Shown here piece after piece: positions 1 through 7,804 of a DNA stretch of 64,000 nucleotides (positions within the stretch are counted from its first letter, which is position 1; each line of letters begins with the position of its first letter). The notes beneath the pieces were generated by a model. It did no database searches, had not been told where the DNA came from, and was given only the letters and a program-made list of their open reading frames with translations. The stretch is from Coriobacteriaceae bacterium (GTDB lineage: Bacteria > Actinomycetota > Coriobacteriia > Coriobacteriales > Coriobacteriaceae): assembly GCA_025992855.1 (NCBI GenBank), contig DAJPGB010000001.1:186001-250000 (forward strand), in the 5' to 3' direction. Position numbers and translations under genes: made by a program.

Positions 1-1
1 A

Positions 2-1141
2 CAATCTCCCAATGGCGAGGTCAGTATTCAATCCGATCAAGATCACGTCCTCGCTGAGCGGGTAATTCAGCTTTTAGGTGGCGTTGGCAATATCGTGGGC
101 GCAACCAACTGCGCCACGCGCCTGCGCGTCGAGGTCGCAGACCCTTCCATCGTTGCAGATAATGCGTCGTTTGTCGCGGTGGGCGCCAAGGGCCTCATCA
201 TTACGGGCAAGACCGCCCAGGTGATTATCGGCATCTCCGTTCCCCGCGTTAAAGAGCATTTTGACCAGATCATGGGCCTCGAGCCGGGATTTGTGCCCAC
301 CACCTCGGCCTCCCCTGCCGCCAGCGCAGCCCATAAGCGCGGCGATATCTGCTTCTTCGATATCGACGGAACACTCGCCTGGCAAGACCCTCGAGTGGCA
401 CAAGAGCTTCCCGAGAGCGAGCGAGACCTCTCCCCCTATCCCAATGAAGCGGTCTCGCAAGCCATCCGTGATTTTGTCGCCAAGGGCAATATGGCGTTTA
501 TCTGCACAGGGCGCACGCTGAGCTGCATCCATCCAAAGCTGCTCGAGCTGCCCTGGACCGGCATCGTCTGCCTCGCGGGTGGCTATGTCGAACTTGAGGG
601 ACACGTGATTCGCGATTTGGCGATGACGCCCGGCATGCTGCAGCGCCTTGCTCCCATTCTTGAGCAATCGGACGAAGTGATTCGTTTTGAGGGACTCAAT
701 GGCGTCGTTCGCATGAGTGCCGATGCGCCCGACGCCCCGGGATACGCCCGCACCGTGGGCGATGCAATTACGCAGCTGCAACATTACAGCGCCTACAAGA
801 TCTTAATGTCCACGTCGCTTGCCAACCGCATCGCTCAGGATCAAGCGTTTGAGCCGCTGCTCTGCTTTAACGAGCTCGAGCTCGAAGTGACCGAGATTTC
901 GCCTCGCGAATGCACCAAGCGCGAGGGTATCCAGTCCGTACTCGACGCCCTCGATCCCCACCACGGAACCGTATACGGCATCGGCGACGCCAGCAATGAC
1001 GTCTCGCTGATGAACGCCGTCGATGTCGGTATCGCCATGGGCAATGCGCCGGACTTCCTCAAGGAAAAGGCCGACTATGTCACCGACAGCATCGACCACG
1101 ACGGCGTCGTCACCGCGCTCGAACACTTTGGGCTTATCTAG
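2..1141 (+). CDS. PTS EIIB domain fused to Cof-type HAD phosphatase (5' partial)
   Basis: The reading frame is open from the left edge, so the gene starts outside the window. The first visible part is a glucose/sucrose-family PTS EIIB domain: it reads LLGGVGNIVGATNCATRLRV, with the phospho-accepting Cys encoded at 110-112. After a Ser/Ala/Pro-rich linker near 300-340 comes a class IIB HAD hydrolase with motif I FFDIDGT, a TGRT motif, a Lys in TKREGIQ and the acidic motif GIGDASNDVSLM. An EIIC domain is probably encoded upstream. EIIB normally passes phosphate from EIIA to incoming sugar, and Cof-type HADs dephosphorylate sugar phosphates. One polypeptide may therefore phosphorylate on import and hydrolyse afterwards; the substrate is unknown. 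The GTG at 95 is internal to EIIB and is not the true start. Confidence 0.85.
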   Translation, partial: QSPNGEVSIQSDQDHVLAERVIQLLGGVGNIVGATNCATRLRVEVADPSIVADNASFVAVGAKGLIITGKTAQVIIGISVPRVKEHFDQIMGLEPGFVPTTSASPAASAAHKRGDICFFDIDGTLAWQDPRVAQELPESERDLSPYPNEAVSQAIRDFVAKGNMAFICTGRTLSCIHPKLLELPWTGIVCLAGGYVELEGHVIRDLAMTPGMLQRLAPILEQSDEVIRFEGLNGVVRMSADAPDAPGYARTVGDAITQLQHYSAYKILMSTSLANRIAQDQAFEPLLCFNELELEVTEISPRECTKREGIQSVLDALDPHHGTVYGIGDASNDVSLMNAVDVGIAMGNAPDFLKEKADYVTDSIDHDGVVTALEHFGLI

Positions 1142-1256
1142 CCAAGCCCCTACCGCACTTGCGGCCGCATGGACCAATCGTCTTCAACCGCCGCGCTCGA
1201 CGCCCTAATGTGGCAATATGTTGTCTGCATAATGCAACGATGCAACCTATCAAAGA

Positions 1257-2282
1257 ATGCGAGAACCCGTGTCCAGTCCGTTTACCAGCTTTTTAGCCCA
1301 GCACTTTGACCAGATTAACGACTATCTGGCCACGTTCTTTGACGGACAGGCGACTTCCGCCGATATCGAGCGCTACCTGTATACCCCGCTCTCGGCATTT
1401 ACGGCAAACGCTGGCAAGCGCCACCGCCCGCTCATCTGCATGCTCGCCGCCACTGCGGTAGGCGGCAGCTTTGAGAGCGCCCGCAGCGCAGCGGCGGCCA
1501 TCGAGCACTTTCAGTCGGGCGCACTCATCCACGACGACATCGCCGACAACGGGCAGATTCGTCGCGGCAAGCCCTGCATGCACCTTACCGAGGGCACCGG
1601 TCTTGCCATCAACTGCGGTGACCTGGCGCTCACCATGGTCACCAAGACGGTTCTCGACGACCCCACACTCAACGCAGACGTGAAGCTTCGCGTGCTCCAC
1701 GAGCTTACCGAGATGATCGTCCGTACCATCGAGGGCCAGGCGCTCGACCTGGGCTGGGTCCGCGACGGGCGCTTTGACATTTCGGTCGACGATTATCTGG
1801 ACATGGCGACGCACAAGACCGCGTACTACAGCGGAGCGACGCCGCTTGCCGCCGGAGCCATTATCGGCGGCGGCAGCGAAGAGCAGATTGAGGCACTGCG
1901 CGCCTTTGGGCTGCACACGGGCCTTGCCTTCCAGATTCAAGACGACCTGCTCAACTTGATCGGCACCAAGGAGGCCGCCAACAAGGACTTCCGCACCGAT
2001 ATCACCGAGGGCAAGCGCACCCTCGTTGCCGTGCATGCCCTGTCAGACGAGCGCTATCACGACGAGATCGAGGCAATCCTTTCCTCGGGCACCGAGGACC
2101 CTGCGCAGCTCGCACGCGCCGTGGAGATCTTCCAGGAGACCGGCTCCATCGATTACGCCCACACCTATGCGCTCGACCTGACCGCTAAGGCCAAGGCCGC
2201 TATCGAAGGCGTCGAGCTCGACCCGCATGCGCGCGAGCTCTTCCTCTCAATGGCAGATTTCTTTGTGGAGCGTCTTAACTAG
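1257..2282 (+). CDS. Polyprenyl diphosphate synthase (trans-isoprenyl diphosphate synthase family)
   Basis: The 341-residue product has the family's first Asp-rich motif DDIAD (residues 93-97) and the GKRHRP substrate-binding motif near 53-58. The second Asp-rich motif is DDLLN (229-233), with Asn for the usual last Asp. A KDFRTDITEGK segment follows. Such enzymes add isopentenyl diphosphate units head-to-tail, making precursors of quinone side chains or other polyprenyl lipids. Small residues (Gly88, Ala89) before the first motif fit a product longer than C15; this is inference from known chain-length rules. No strong Shine-Dalgarno is visible before ATG 1257, and GTG 1269 is an alternative start. 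It follows the PTS-HAD gene by 115 bp. Confidence 0.88.
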   Translation: MREPVSSPFTSFLAQHFDQINDYLATFFDGQATSADIERYLYTPLSAFTANAGKRHRPLICMLAATAVGGSFESARSAAAAIEHFQSGALIHDDIADNGQIRRGKPCMHLTEGTGLAINCGDLALTMVTKTVLDDPTLNADVKLRVLHELTEMIVRTIEGQALDLGWVRDGRFDISVDDYLDMATHKTAYYSGATPLAAGAIIGGGSEEQIEALRAFGLHTGLAFQIQDDLLNLIGTKEAANKDFRTDITEGKRTLVAVHALSDERYHDEIEAILSSGTEDPAQLARAVEIFQETGSIDYAHTYALDLTAKAKAAIEGVELDPHARELFLSMADFFVERLN

Positions 2283-2323
2283 CGGGGGTCATAAAACCTG
2301 TGGGCAGCGAGTTTGGGTACAAG

Positions 2324-2353
2324 TTGCTACACTATTGAGTGCATGTTTATAAA
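2324..2353 (+). promoter_or_regulatory. Candidate promoter of the peptidoglycan-binding protein gene
   Basis: A TTGCTA -35-like box (2324-2329) and a TATAAA -10-like box (2348-2353) are 18 bp apart, about 70 bp before the start codon at 2422. Read by eye only. Confidence 0.4.
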
Positions 2354-2421
2354 TTGTCTCGCGTTGTCTATCCGACACACGCTCAAAATAGTACGAATGG
2401 TACGCCGAAAGGGGTTCGTTC

Positions 2422-3327
2422 ATGGAACCTATTACCACGGGCATGCAGGGAGCAGCCGTCGAGGATGTTCAGTCCCGCCTTCTGCAGCTCGGCTATACAA
2501 TCGATGACGCCGAGGTTGTCGACAAGCGCTTTGGCACCACCACCGAGCAGGCCGTCAGCACCTTCAGGCTCGACAGCGGCCTTGCTGCCGGTCATGCCGT
2601 CGATATCCCCTGTTGGAGCGCCCTGGTCGACGCCTCGTATAAGCTGGGCGACCGCACTCTGTATCTGCGCATGCCCAATTTCCATGGCGCCGATGTGCAG
2701 GCCCTGCAGCGCGCTCTCAACGTTTTGGGCTTTGCCTGTGGCGAAGACGACGGCTACTTTGGTCCGCATACCGAGGCCGCCCTGCAGCAGTTCCAGGAAA
2801 ATGTCGGCCTGTTTGCCGACGGCATGGCCTTCCAGGACACCTACGCCTACATCAACCGCCTGCACCATGTGTGGGAGGGCAAGCCCTCGGTCACCGAAGC
2901 CGAGTCCCGCATCGGTTTTGCTCGCGCCGCCAACGTGCTCGAGCGCTTCCAGATCGCCGTTATCGGTGAGGACCCCATCGCACGCAGCGTTGCTTCGCGC
3001 ATGTGGAACATCGCCACGGCAACGACCGACAACAGCGGCATGATGCTCTGCGACTCCGAGGTCCCAACCGACGTTGACCTGGTGCTCGAGATCGCAAGCG
3101 ACGAGCTGCCCGCCGACGCCGCGCCACGCGCCACGATTGCCCTCGCCGAGTGCCACAACCTGGCCCAGCGCATCCGCACCGCCAATGTCGCCGCGCAGCA
3201 GAAGCCGGCTCGCATTCGCATTGAGCTCACGGGCATGACGCGCTACAACGGCACCTTCACGGCCAGCGACGCGCAGACGCTCGCCGTACGCCTACTCGAC
3301 GGCGTTTGCGATGCCCTCGCAGATTAG
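2422..3327 (+). CDS. Peptidoglycan-binding protein with two PG_binding_1 repeats
   Basis: The 301-residue product has two PG_binding_1-type repeats, roughly residues 8-70 and 85-150. Each has the hallmark pattern of a VQ.RL..LGY/F segment followed by FG..T..AV/AL..FQ. The C-terminal half (about 165-301) resembles no domain I recognise. The order of two such repeats followed by another domain recalls CwlM-like cell-wall amidase proteins of actinobacteria, but I see none of the zinc ligands of an amidase. No signal peptide is visible, so it may act in the cytoplasm. A good ribosome-binding site (GAAAGGGG) precedes ATG 2422. It is followed directly by tRNA-Gln. Confidence 0.75.
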   Translation: MEPITTGMQGAAVEDVQSRLLQLGYTIDDAEVVDKRFGTTTEQAVSTFRLDSGLAAGHAVDIPCWSALVDASYKLGDRTLYLRMPNFHGADVQALQRALNVLGFACGEDDGYFGPHTEAALQQFQENVGLFADGMAFQDTYAYINRLHHVWEGKPSVTEAESRIGFARAANVLERFQIAVIGEDPIARSVASRMWNIATATTDNSGMMLCDSEVPTDVDLVLEIASDELPADAAPRATIALAECHNLAQRIRTANVAAQQKPARIRIELTGMTRYNGTFTASDAQTLAVRLLDGVCDALAD

Positions 3328-3365
3328 GTAAACTAGACGAGTTGCTTTTGGGCAACACCACACAT

Positions 3366-3440
3366 TGGGACGTAGTTCAACGGTAGAACTCCGGTTTTTG
3401 GTGCCGGCTGTTGGGGGTTCGAATCCCTCCGTCCCAGCCA
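3366..3440 (+). tRNA. tRNA-Gln (anticodon TTG)
   Basis: A full cloverleaf can be drawn. The acceptor arm pairs TGGGACG (3366-3372) with CGTCCCA (3430-3436), followed by discriminator G and an encoded CCA. The anticodon arm is CCGGT / GCCGG around loop TTTTGGT, giving anticodon TTG. The T arm is GGGGG / CCCTC around TTCGAAT. Confidence 0.95.
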
Positions 3441-3448
3441 AAGAAACC

Positions 3449-3486
3449 AGCCTCTCGAGCGCATAGCCGATCGGGAGGCTTTTCTT
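3449..3486 (+). terminator. Intrinsic terminator after tRNA-Gln
   Basis: A 10-bp stem (3449-3458 with 3471-3480, AGCCTCTCGA / TCGGGAGGCT, one G-T pair) with a 12-nt loop is followed by a T-rich tract. Confidence 0.8.
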
Positions 3487-3495
3487 GTGGGCAAG

Positions 3496-3512
3496 CGGAG
3501 GGATTCGAACCC
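3496..3512 (-). repeat. Inverted 17-nt copy of the tRNA-Gln T-arm segment
   Basis: On the minus strand this reads GGGTTCGAATCCCTCCG, identical to 17 nt inside the T arm and 3' acceptor side of the upstream tRNA-Gln, but in opposite orientation. It is too short to be a tRNA. It may be a leftover of a tRNA 3' end from an integration or rearrangement. Confidence 0.55.
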
Positions 3513-3568
3513 GGCACTTAGGGACGTTCCTAAACTGCCGGCATTAAAGGAACGTCCCTAAGTGCCGG
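3511..3568. repeat. Palindromic REP-like element (family C, copy 1)
   Basis: Perfect 21-bp inverted arms (3511-3531 with 3548-3568) surround a 16-nt loop. The core reads CACTTAGGGACGTTCCT. It lies about 45 bp beyond the 3' end of the minus-strand ATPase gene. It resembles repeats tied to REP-associated tyrosine transposases (GGGACGTTCC-type cores), but no transposase gene is in the window. Confidence 0.75.
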
Positions 3569-3612
3569 CCATCAGCATCGTGCTGTGCGTCTCCGTCGGG
3601 CCGGGCATCACA

Positions 3613-4983
3613 TTACAGACCAAGCGACCATTTCCATGCGGGAATGACCTCGATGACGCCATGCTCCGTTTCAATCTGGGTCGCCTCGCGCAGCGTGATA
3701 ATATTGGCATCCTTGATACCGGTTTTTGCCATAGCAACCTCAAGGGAACCGACTTCACGCCTGCGCGTCTTCTCTGCCGTCATATCGACTGTCACCTGGT
3801 AGAGCGCGTATGGTTCCGATGCCAAAGCGTCGCCGACCAAGAAATCGACTTTTTCTCGCGCTTGCGTTGGAGCCGTAAACGAAGTCACCGTTTCCAACCG
3901 GCCGTTTGCCGTGCGGCGCATGAGCTCAGCATAAATCGCTGTCTCCAAACGCTTTCCTAAATCCTGTTGATTGGCGCGCGATGTTGCATATGCCATTCCC
4001 TGATCGACGGCATAGACTTTATCCGTCGTCGTTGTCTTAGGAGCCAAAGAAGTTGAATACTCCGGAAGCAATCCAATGAGATGAGCCTGCTGAAACAAGC
4101 GAACGAGCTCGTTGATTTTTTCCCATGACGCTCGATATCCGACAGACTTTAAGGCATCCAATAAGCTGTTGACCGAAAGGTCGCAACCCGTGTTTCGAAG
4201 GCAGAAGAGCCCTACTTGGTTGGCAAGAGCGATATCCGTGCGCCCGCTCCGCTCGAGAATATCTCGTGCAACAACATCTCGCAAATAGGCTTGAAGCATC
4301 TGAATACGCGAGCCGGCATCAAGCTCCTGAACCCCAGGAAAGCCACCCTCTATAAGATAACGGTCGTATGCCGAATCCAGATCAGTTCGCTGCCGCGGAG
4401 AAACAGCTGGAACCCCAGCACCGGCAGACATATCCGGTGTTTCAATGCGATGAAACGCACAATACTCGCGAAATGAAAGCGGATGCATGGCGTGCTCTTG
4501 CGAGCGACCGCGAAACTGCGTCGCTATTTCATCGGCAGATAGTTTTGAAGACGATCCGGTAATAACAAGCGTTACGCTCTCGTGCTCCGCCAAACGCTGG
4601 CAAACGCCCTGCCAGCCATCGGTCTCCTGCACCTCATCCAGAAAGAGATAACAGCCTTTCGTTCGCGCCGAGGGAACCTGCCGCCAATACTCTTCTAAAA
4701 TGTCGCTCATGAGCGTGTCCGGCGCCGGTCGAAGACGGTCATCAGCAAAATTGAAATAGAAGATACGCTCGGCATCGACACCGCGATCGATAAGGCGACG
4801 AATCCATTGAAACGCATAGAACGTTTTGCCGCAGCGCCTGATACCCGTGATGATATGAACAAGATTGAACGGCTTTGGATCGGGAAGATTTCCGATGACA
4901 TCATCGCGATGAATGACATGAGGAATCTCAAAGGCACGAGCCTCAGCAACAATCTCCGCAATACTCAAAGCAGTAGGGGCCAT
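3613..4983 (-). CDS. AAA-family ATPase with DUF4143 C-terminal domain
   Basis: The product is about 456 residues. It has a Walker A motif GIRRCGKT (about residues 47-54), a Walker B motif YLFLDEVQ (about 112-119) and the sensor-like TGSSSKL. After these comes the DUF4143 region, including RYLIEGGFPG and a late segment with EKVDFLVG that resembles a degenerate PD-(D/E)XK-like fold. Such proteins are common, often strain-specific, and of unknown function. I place the start at ATG 4983: an AAGGAG Shine-Dalgarno lies 6 nt upstream, and another ATG directly precedes it. The longer frame to 5046 lacks a binding site and would run through the operator palindromes. Confidence 0.85.
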   Translation of the reverse strand: MAPTALSIAEIVAEARAFEIPHVIHRDDVIGNLPDPKPFNLVHIITGIRRCGKTFYAFQWIRRLIDRGVDAERIFYFNFADDRLRPAPDTLMSDILEEYWRQVPSARTKGCYLFLDEVQETDGWQGVCQRLAEHESVTLVITGSSSKLSADEIATQFRGRSQEHAMHPLSFREYCAFHRIETPDMSAGAGVPAVSPRQRTDLDSAYDRYLIEGGFPGVQELDAGSRIQMLQAYLRDVVARDILERSGRTDIALANQVGLFCLRNTGCDLSVNSLLDALKSVGYRASWEKINELVRLFQQAHLIGLLPEYSTSLAPKTTTTDKVYAVDQGMAYATSRANQQDLGKRLETAIYAELMRRTANGRLETVTSFTAPTQAREKVDFLVGDALASEPYALYQVTVDMTAEKTRRREVGSLEVAMAKTGIKDANIITLREATQIETEHGVIEVIPAWKWSLGL

Positions 4984-5011
4984 CATATACTCCTTTCGGT
5001 AGCTTGAGTAT

Positions 5012-5071
5012 ATAACTTCTCGTCCTGTACGAGAAGTTATAGCCAAAACTTCTCGTACAGGACGAGAAGTT
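5012..5071 (-). promoter_or_regulatory. Two palindromes in inverted arrangement upstream of the ATPase gene
   Basis: Palindrome 1 (5012-5040) has perfect 12-bp arms ATAACTTCTCGT / ACGAGAAGTTAT around CCTGT. Palindrome 2 (5047-5071) has 10-bp arms AACTTCTCGT / ACGAGAAGTT around ACAGG. The spacers are reverse complements, so the two units are inverted copies of one 25-bp sequence. Their position 25-90 bp before the start codon fits an operator or a recombinase/transposase-type binding site. Confidence 0.7.
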
Positions 5072-5214
5072 AAGCAGATTTTCAGGCATATCCCAAAAAT
5101 CTATCTTCAAAAGAGCGGCGCCCCAGGCCCATAACGACCAAGAGCGCCTTACATCAACAAATTCAGCCCCGTTCCGAAAAGCGAGCTGCATGCAACAACC
5201 AAGTGCCGCGTGGC

Positions 5215-5268
5215 CCCGACGGGACGGGCATTAAGTTTGTCGTGAGTTCCGCACGCAAAGAAGGCCAC
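5215..5268 (+). repeat. Half element of family B (copy 3, truncated)
   Basis: Positions 5241-5268 match the first part of the family B core (GAGTTCCGCACGCAAAG then AAGGCCAC). They are preceded by a GC-rich then AT-rich stretch ending AAGTTT, like the left arm of the other copies. The second half of the core and the right arm are missing. A family A element starts 6 nt downstream. The rest of 5072-5214 shows nothing recognisable. Confidence 0.65.
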
Positions 5269-5274
5269 AAACCC

Positions 5275-5434
5275 CGATGTTTTGGACGTGACAGCGAGAG
5301 GGACCCTGGTATGGCAAGGTGACGTGAAACAAGGCGGCGCTGACCTTCTGGTCGCGCCGCCGAAGTTGAACGTCAGATTGCCATACCAGGGTCCCTCGCA
5401 GCGTCAAGAAGACCGCCGTTCGGTAGAACGGCGG
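5275..5434. repeat. Family A structured repeat (copy 1)
   Basis: Perfect 20-bp outer arms (5298-5317 with 5378-5397) enclose a central hairpin: 8-bp stem GGCGGCGC / GCGCCGCC, a bulged T, then GACC-TTCT-GGTC (5342-5353). After CGCAGCGTC comes a separate hairpin CCGCCGTTC-GGTA-GAACGGCGG (5413-5434). That hairpin ends 3 nt before the stop codon of the minus-strand JetD-like gene, so on its transcript the element would be the 3' UTR. Confidence 0.8.
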
Positions 5435-5437
5435 AAT

Positions 5438-7621
5438 TTAGCTGTTCAGCATGCGGTCGAAGCTTCCCGAGTCGCCATCCCGATAGTCGGCGGTCATCAG
5501 AATCTCCTGCGGAATGCGCCCGCCTTCACGTAGCACATTGCGGAACTGCACGCGCGTGACCATGGGCAGATCCTTGATCGTCGCCGCCAAGTTCTGCGGC
5601 ACGCCCTGGTTGGCAGCCGCGCGCTCGCACTCGCCGCCGGCCTTCACGCGACGCTTATGCTCGGCGAGCATGGCGCGGTACATACCGGCATGCAGGCGAA
5701 TCTCAACCACATTGGCATTGCGAGCCTGCTCGACGATGCGCGCGCCCTCGCGGTCGATATCGCCCACGTAGTAGACGTAGTTAAAGCGATAGCCGATCTC
5801 GGCCAGATAATCGTCCAGGGCATGCGAGACGCTCGCCTTGCATCCGCCGCCAAAAATCACGCCGCCCACCTTGATGCCAAAGAGCCTGGCGTGCTTGCGG
5901 CCACGCAGCAGCCTGACGATCTCGTCGTAGGTGTCCAGGTTCTCGACCATAATGAACGGCTTATCGGCGCCCAGCGTAAAGAAACCCGTAAAGTGCACGG
6001 GGCGGTTGGGGGCGACCTTGATCGCCTGCATGCTGATGCCCTTTTCGGTCATGCGCCTTATCAGGCGCTCACCGTGCTTGCCGTCAAAAGCCTTCTCGTC
6101 GTTAAAAATCTGGTAGGCACGCTGGCGGCGCGAGGCAACCGGCGTATCGGCACCTCGGTTTTGCTCGATCCAAGCCTGGATGATTGTGATTTCCTCGGCA
6201 ATCTTGCGGTTGGACATCTCGTTGTGCTGAGTGCGCTGCGGCGCCTTTTTGCCGTCCTTGCCCTCGACCTTAACAATTTGAGTCTGCTGCTCCTTGATCT
6301 TAGAGAGCGCCGTAGGCGTAGGGACAACTTTGAGCAGCTGCCTGCCCAAAACGCGGGCAAGGGCAAATGCCGAAACCTCGCCGTGAGCAGTCGTCTCGGC
6401 CTGCCGAGCAGCAGCATCTGCCGCGGCAAACTCGGGCTTCTTCTGAGACTTGCGCTTGGAGTCGCCTTGAGCACCGCGCTCGCGCTTCGGCGTAGACGCC
6501 TGCTTTTGCGAGCGCTCAGGCTTGCCCTCCTTCGCCGACAGACGCCTGGGCTGCTCCACCGGAGTGTCCGCCTTCGCATCTTCGTCGCGCGTCGCTCCCT
6601 GTTCGGCAGCGGTCTGGACATTTGAGCCGCGACCGCCACGATGACGACGACGGCGAGGCTTGCTCGAAGTGCCCTCCCCCGTCTGCTCGCTCGCAGGTTG
6701 CTGGCCCTGAACCTCAGCATCGGACGCAGCCTGCTGCTCAGCAGGCTTCTGTTCACGAACTTCCGGCTCGGCAGGCCTCTCGGCCTTCTCGGCGCGTGTC
6801 TCCGGAACCTGATCGACCTTTTCCTGACGCTTTACGGGATACGCACGACCCACAAAGCCACGACCGGGACGACACGAGCCCGAGGTCTTCTTGGCCGGCT
6901 CGTCAGCCGCATCCACGGTCTCGACAGGCTTTTCGACTTCGCGCGCGGCATCCTGCTGCTCGGCCTTAAAGTGCGCACCGCGACGATGCTTGGGCTCCCG
7001 AGGCTCAGCGGACTTTTGCTCTTTCACAGACTCCTGCGGCTCGGCGACAGGCTCGTTCTCAACAGCCTCGACATCGGCCCCGTCCTTTTGAGCCACGGCA
7101 CGACGGAAACGCTCCTGCTGGGCACGGCGCTGCGCATCGCGCTTGCCGCCTCCGCCAAAGCCGCCTCGCCCCGCCTTGGCGGTGAAGGCGCGCACGACAT
7201 GCTCATCGAGCAGCTCGTCAGTATCGACATGCTCACGCGGAGCAACTTCCTCCACAGCGGGCATCTCAACAGAATCATCGACGGAAGCCTCTTCAGCGAC
7301 CTCGGCAGGCTGCTCCTGGGCATCGCGGATCTCAGCATTGATGGTATAGAACGCCGGGCGCCCGTTAATGCCGCTACCCTCGATCTTGGTCACGATATTT
7401 GCCTCGATAAGCTCATCGCGCATCGCCTTGGTGTCGCATTCCTTATCGACGGAGCGGAAAATCTGCGCCAGCGCACTCGACTTAATCTTGAGCGCCTTGC
7501 GACAAAGCAGATCGTAGGCAACCAGCTTGGCACGCTCAGCAGAAAGCGACGTCTGGCTGCTCAGGCGCTCAGCCAGAGCGTCGACATTGTTTTGATTATC
7601 GGAATATACCGTCTTGGCCAC
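5438..7621 (-). CDS. JetD-like (DUF2220) TOPRIM protein with long disordered region
   Basis: The product is about 727 residues. Residues 1-110 look like a winged-helix-type helical domain. Residues about 110-430 are low-complexity, rich in Glu, Lys, Pro, Gln and Ala, with Arg/Gly-rich patches such as GRGGFGGGGKR and KPRRRRHRGGRG that suggest nucleic-acid binding. The last third has the pattern of the DUF2220/JetD C-terminal TOPRIM domain: MVENLDTY (Glu near 560), FGGGCKAS, then YYVGDIDREG (Asp-x-Asp near 621-623) and HAGMY. JetD is the nuclease subunit of Wadjet anti-plasmid systems, but no JetA, JetB or JetC is nearby. The likely start is GTG 7621, preceded by GAAAGGGG; the longer ATG start at 7645 lacks a site. 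Function is unknown; a DNA-cleaving or RNA-associated role is inference. Confidence 0.65.
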   Translation of the reverse strand: MAKTVYSDNQNNVDALAERLSSQTSLSAERAKLVAYDLLCRKALKIKSSALAQIFRSVDKECDTKAMRDELIEANIVTKIEGSGINGRPAFYTINAEIRDAQEQPAEVAEEASVDDSVEMPAVEEVAPREHVDTDELLDEHVVRAFTAKAGRGGFGGGGKRDAQRRAQQERFRRAVAQKDGADVEAVENEPVAEPQESVKEQKSAEPREPKHRRGAHFKAEQQDAAREVEKPVETVDAADEPAKKTSGSCRPGRGFVGRAYPVKRQEKVDQVPETRAEKAERPAEPEVREQKPAEQQAASDAEVQGQQPASEQTGEGTSSKPRRRRHRGGRGSNVQTAAEQGATRDEDAKADTPVEQPRRLSAKEGKPERSQKQASTPKRERGAQGDSKRKSQKKPEFAAADAAARQAETTAHGEVSAFALARVLGRQLLKVVPTPTALSKIKEQQTQIVKVEGKDGKKAPQRTQHNEMSNRKIAEEITIIQAWIEQNRGADTPVASRRQRAYQIFNDEKAFDGKHGERLIRRMTEKGISMQAIKVAPNRPVHFTGFFTLGADKPFIMVENLDTYDEIVRLLRGRKHARLFGIKVGGVIFGGGCKASVSHALDDYLAEIGYRFNYVYYVGDIDREGARIVEQARNANVVEIRLHAGMYRAMLAEHKRRVKAGGECERAAANQGVPQNLAATIKDLPMVTRVQFRNVLREGGRIPQEILMTADYRDGDSGSFDRMLNS

Positions 7622-7655
7622 GGGGCCCCTTTCATATGCACACATATACGTCTAT

Positions 7656-7685
7656 ATGGTACAACGCACGAGCCTATCCACGCAA
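7656..7685 (-). promoter_or_regulatory. Candidate promoter of the JetD-like gene
   Basis: On the minus strand, TTGCGT (7680-7685) and TACCAT (7656-7661) are 18 bp apart, about 35 bp before GTG 7621. Confidence 0.5.
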
Positions 7686-7726
7686 AACATCTGCGAGAAC
7701 GCCCTTGCACCACCTGTTCTCACAAG

Positions 7727-7765
7727 AAAAAAGACCGGGTCCGCTTGATTGCGGACCCGGTCTTT
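7727..7765 (-). terminator. Intrinsic terminator downstream of cstA
   Basis: A 15-bp perfect stem (7730-7744 with 7751-7765) with loop TTGATT carries a T-run on the minus strand. It lies 40 bp past the cstA stop and may also work in the other direction. Confidence 0.85.
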
Positions 7766-7804
7766 CCGAGTCATATAGATGGAGGATTCTATCCGTCCGA
7801 TCGA

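Noticed and set aside
4943..5191. 82-residue minus-strand frame overlapping the double palindrome
   Set aside because: No ribosome-binding site, overlaps the operator and the ATPase start, and has no recognisable features.
5275..5434. Family A elements as integron attC sites
   Set aside because: The complementary-arm and extrahelical-base layout is similar, but no conserved end sites or integrase are seen, and the conserved part is in the middle.
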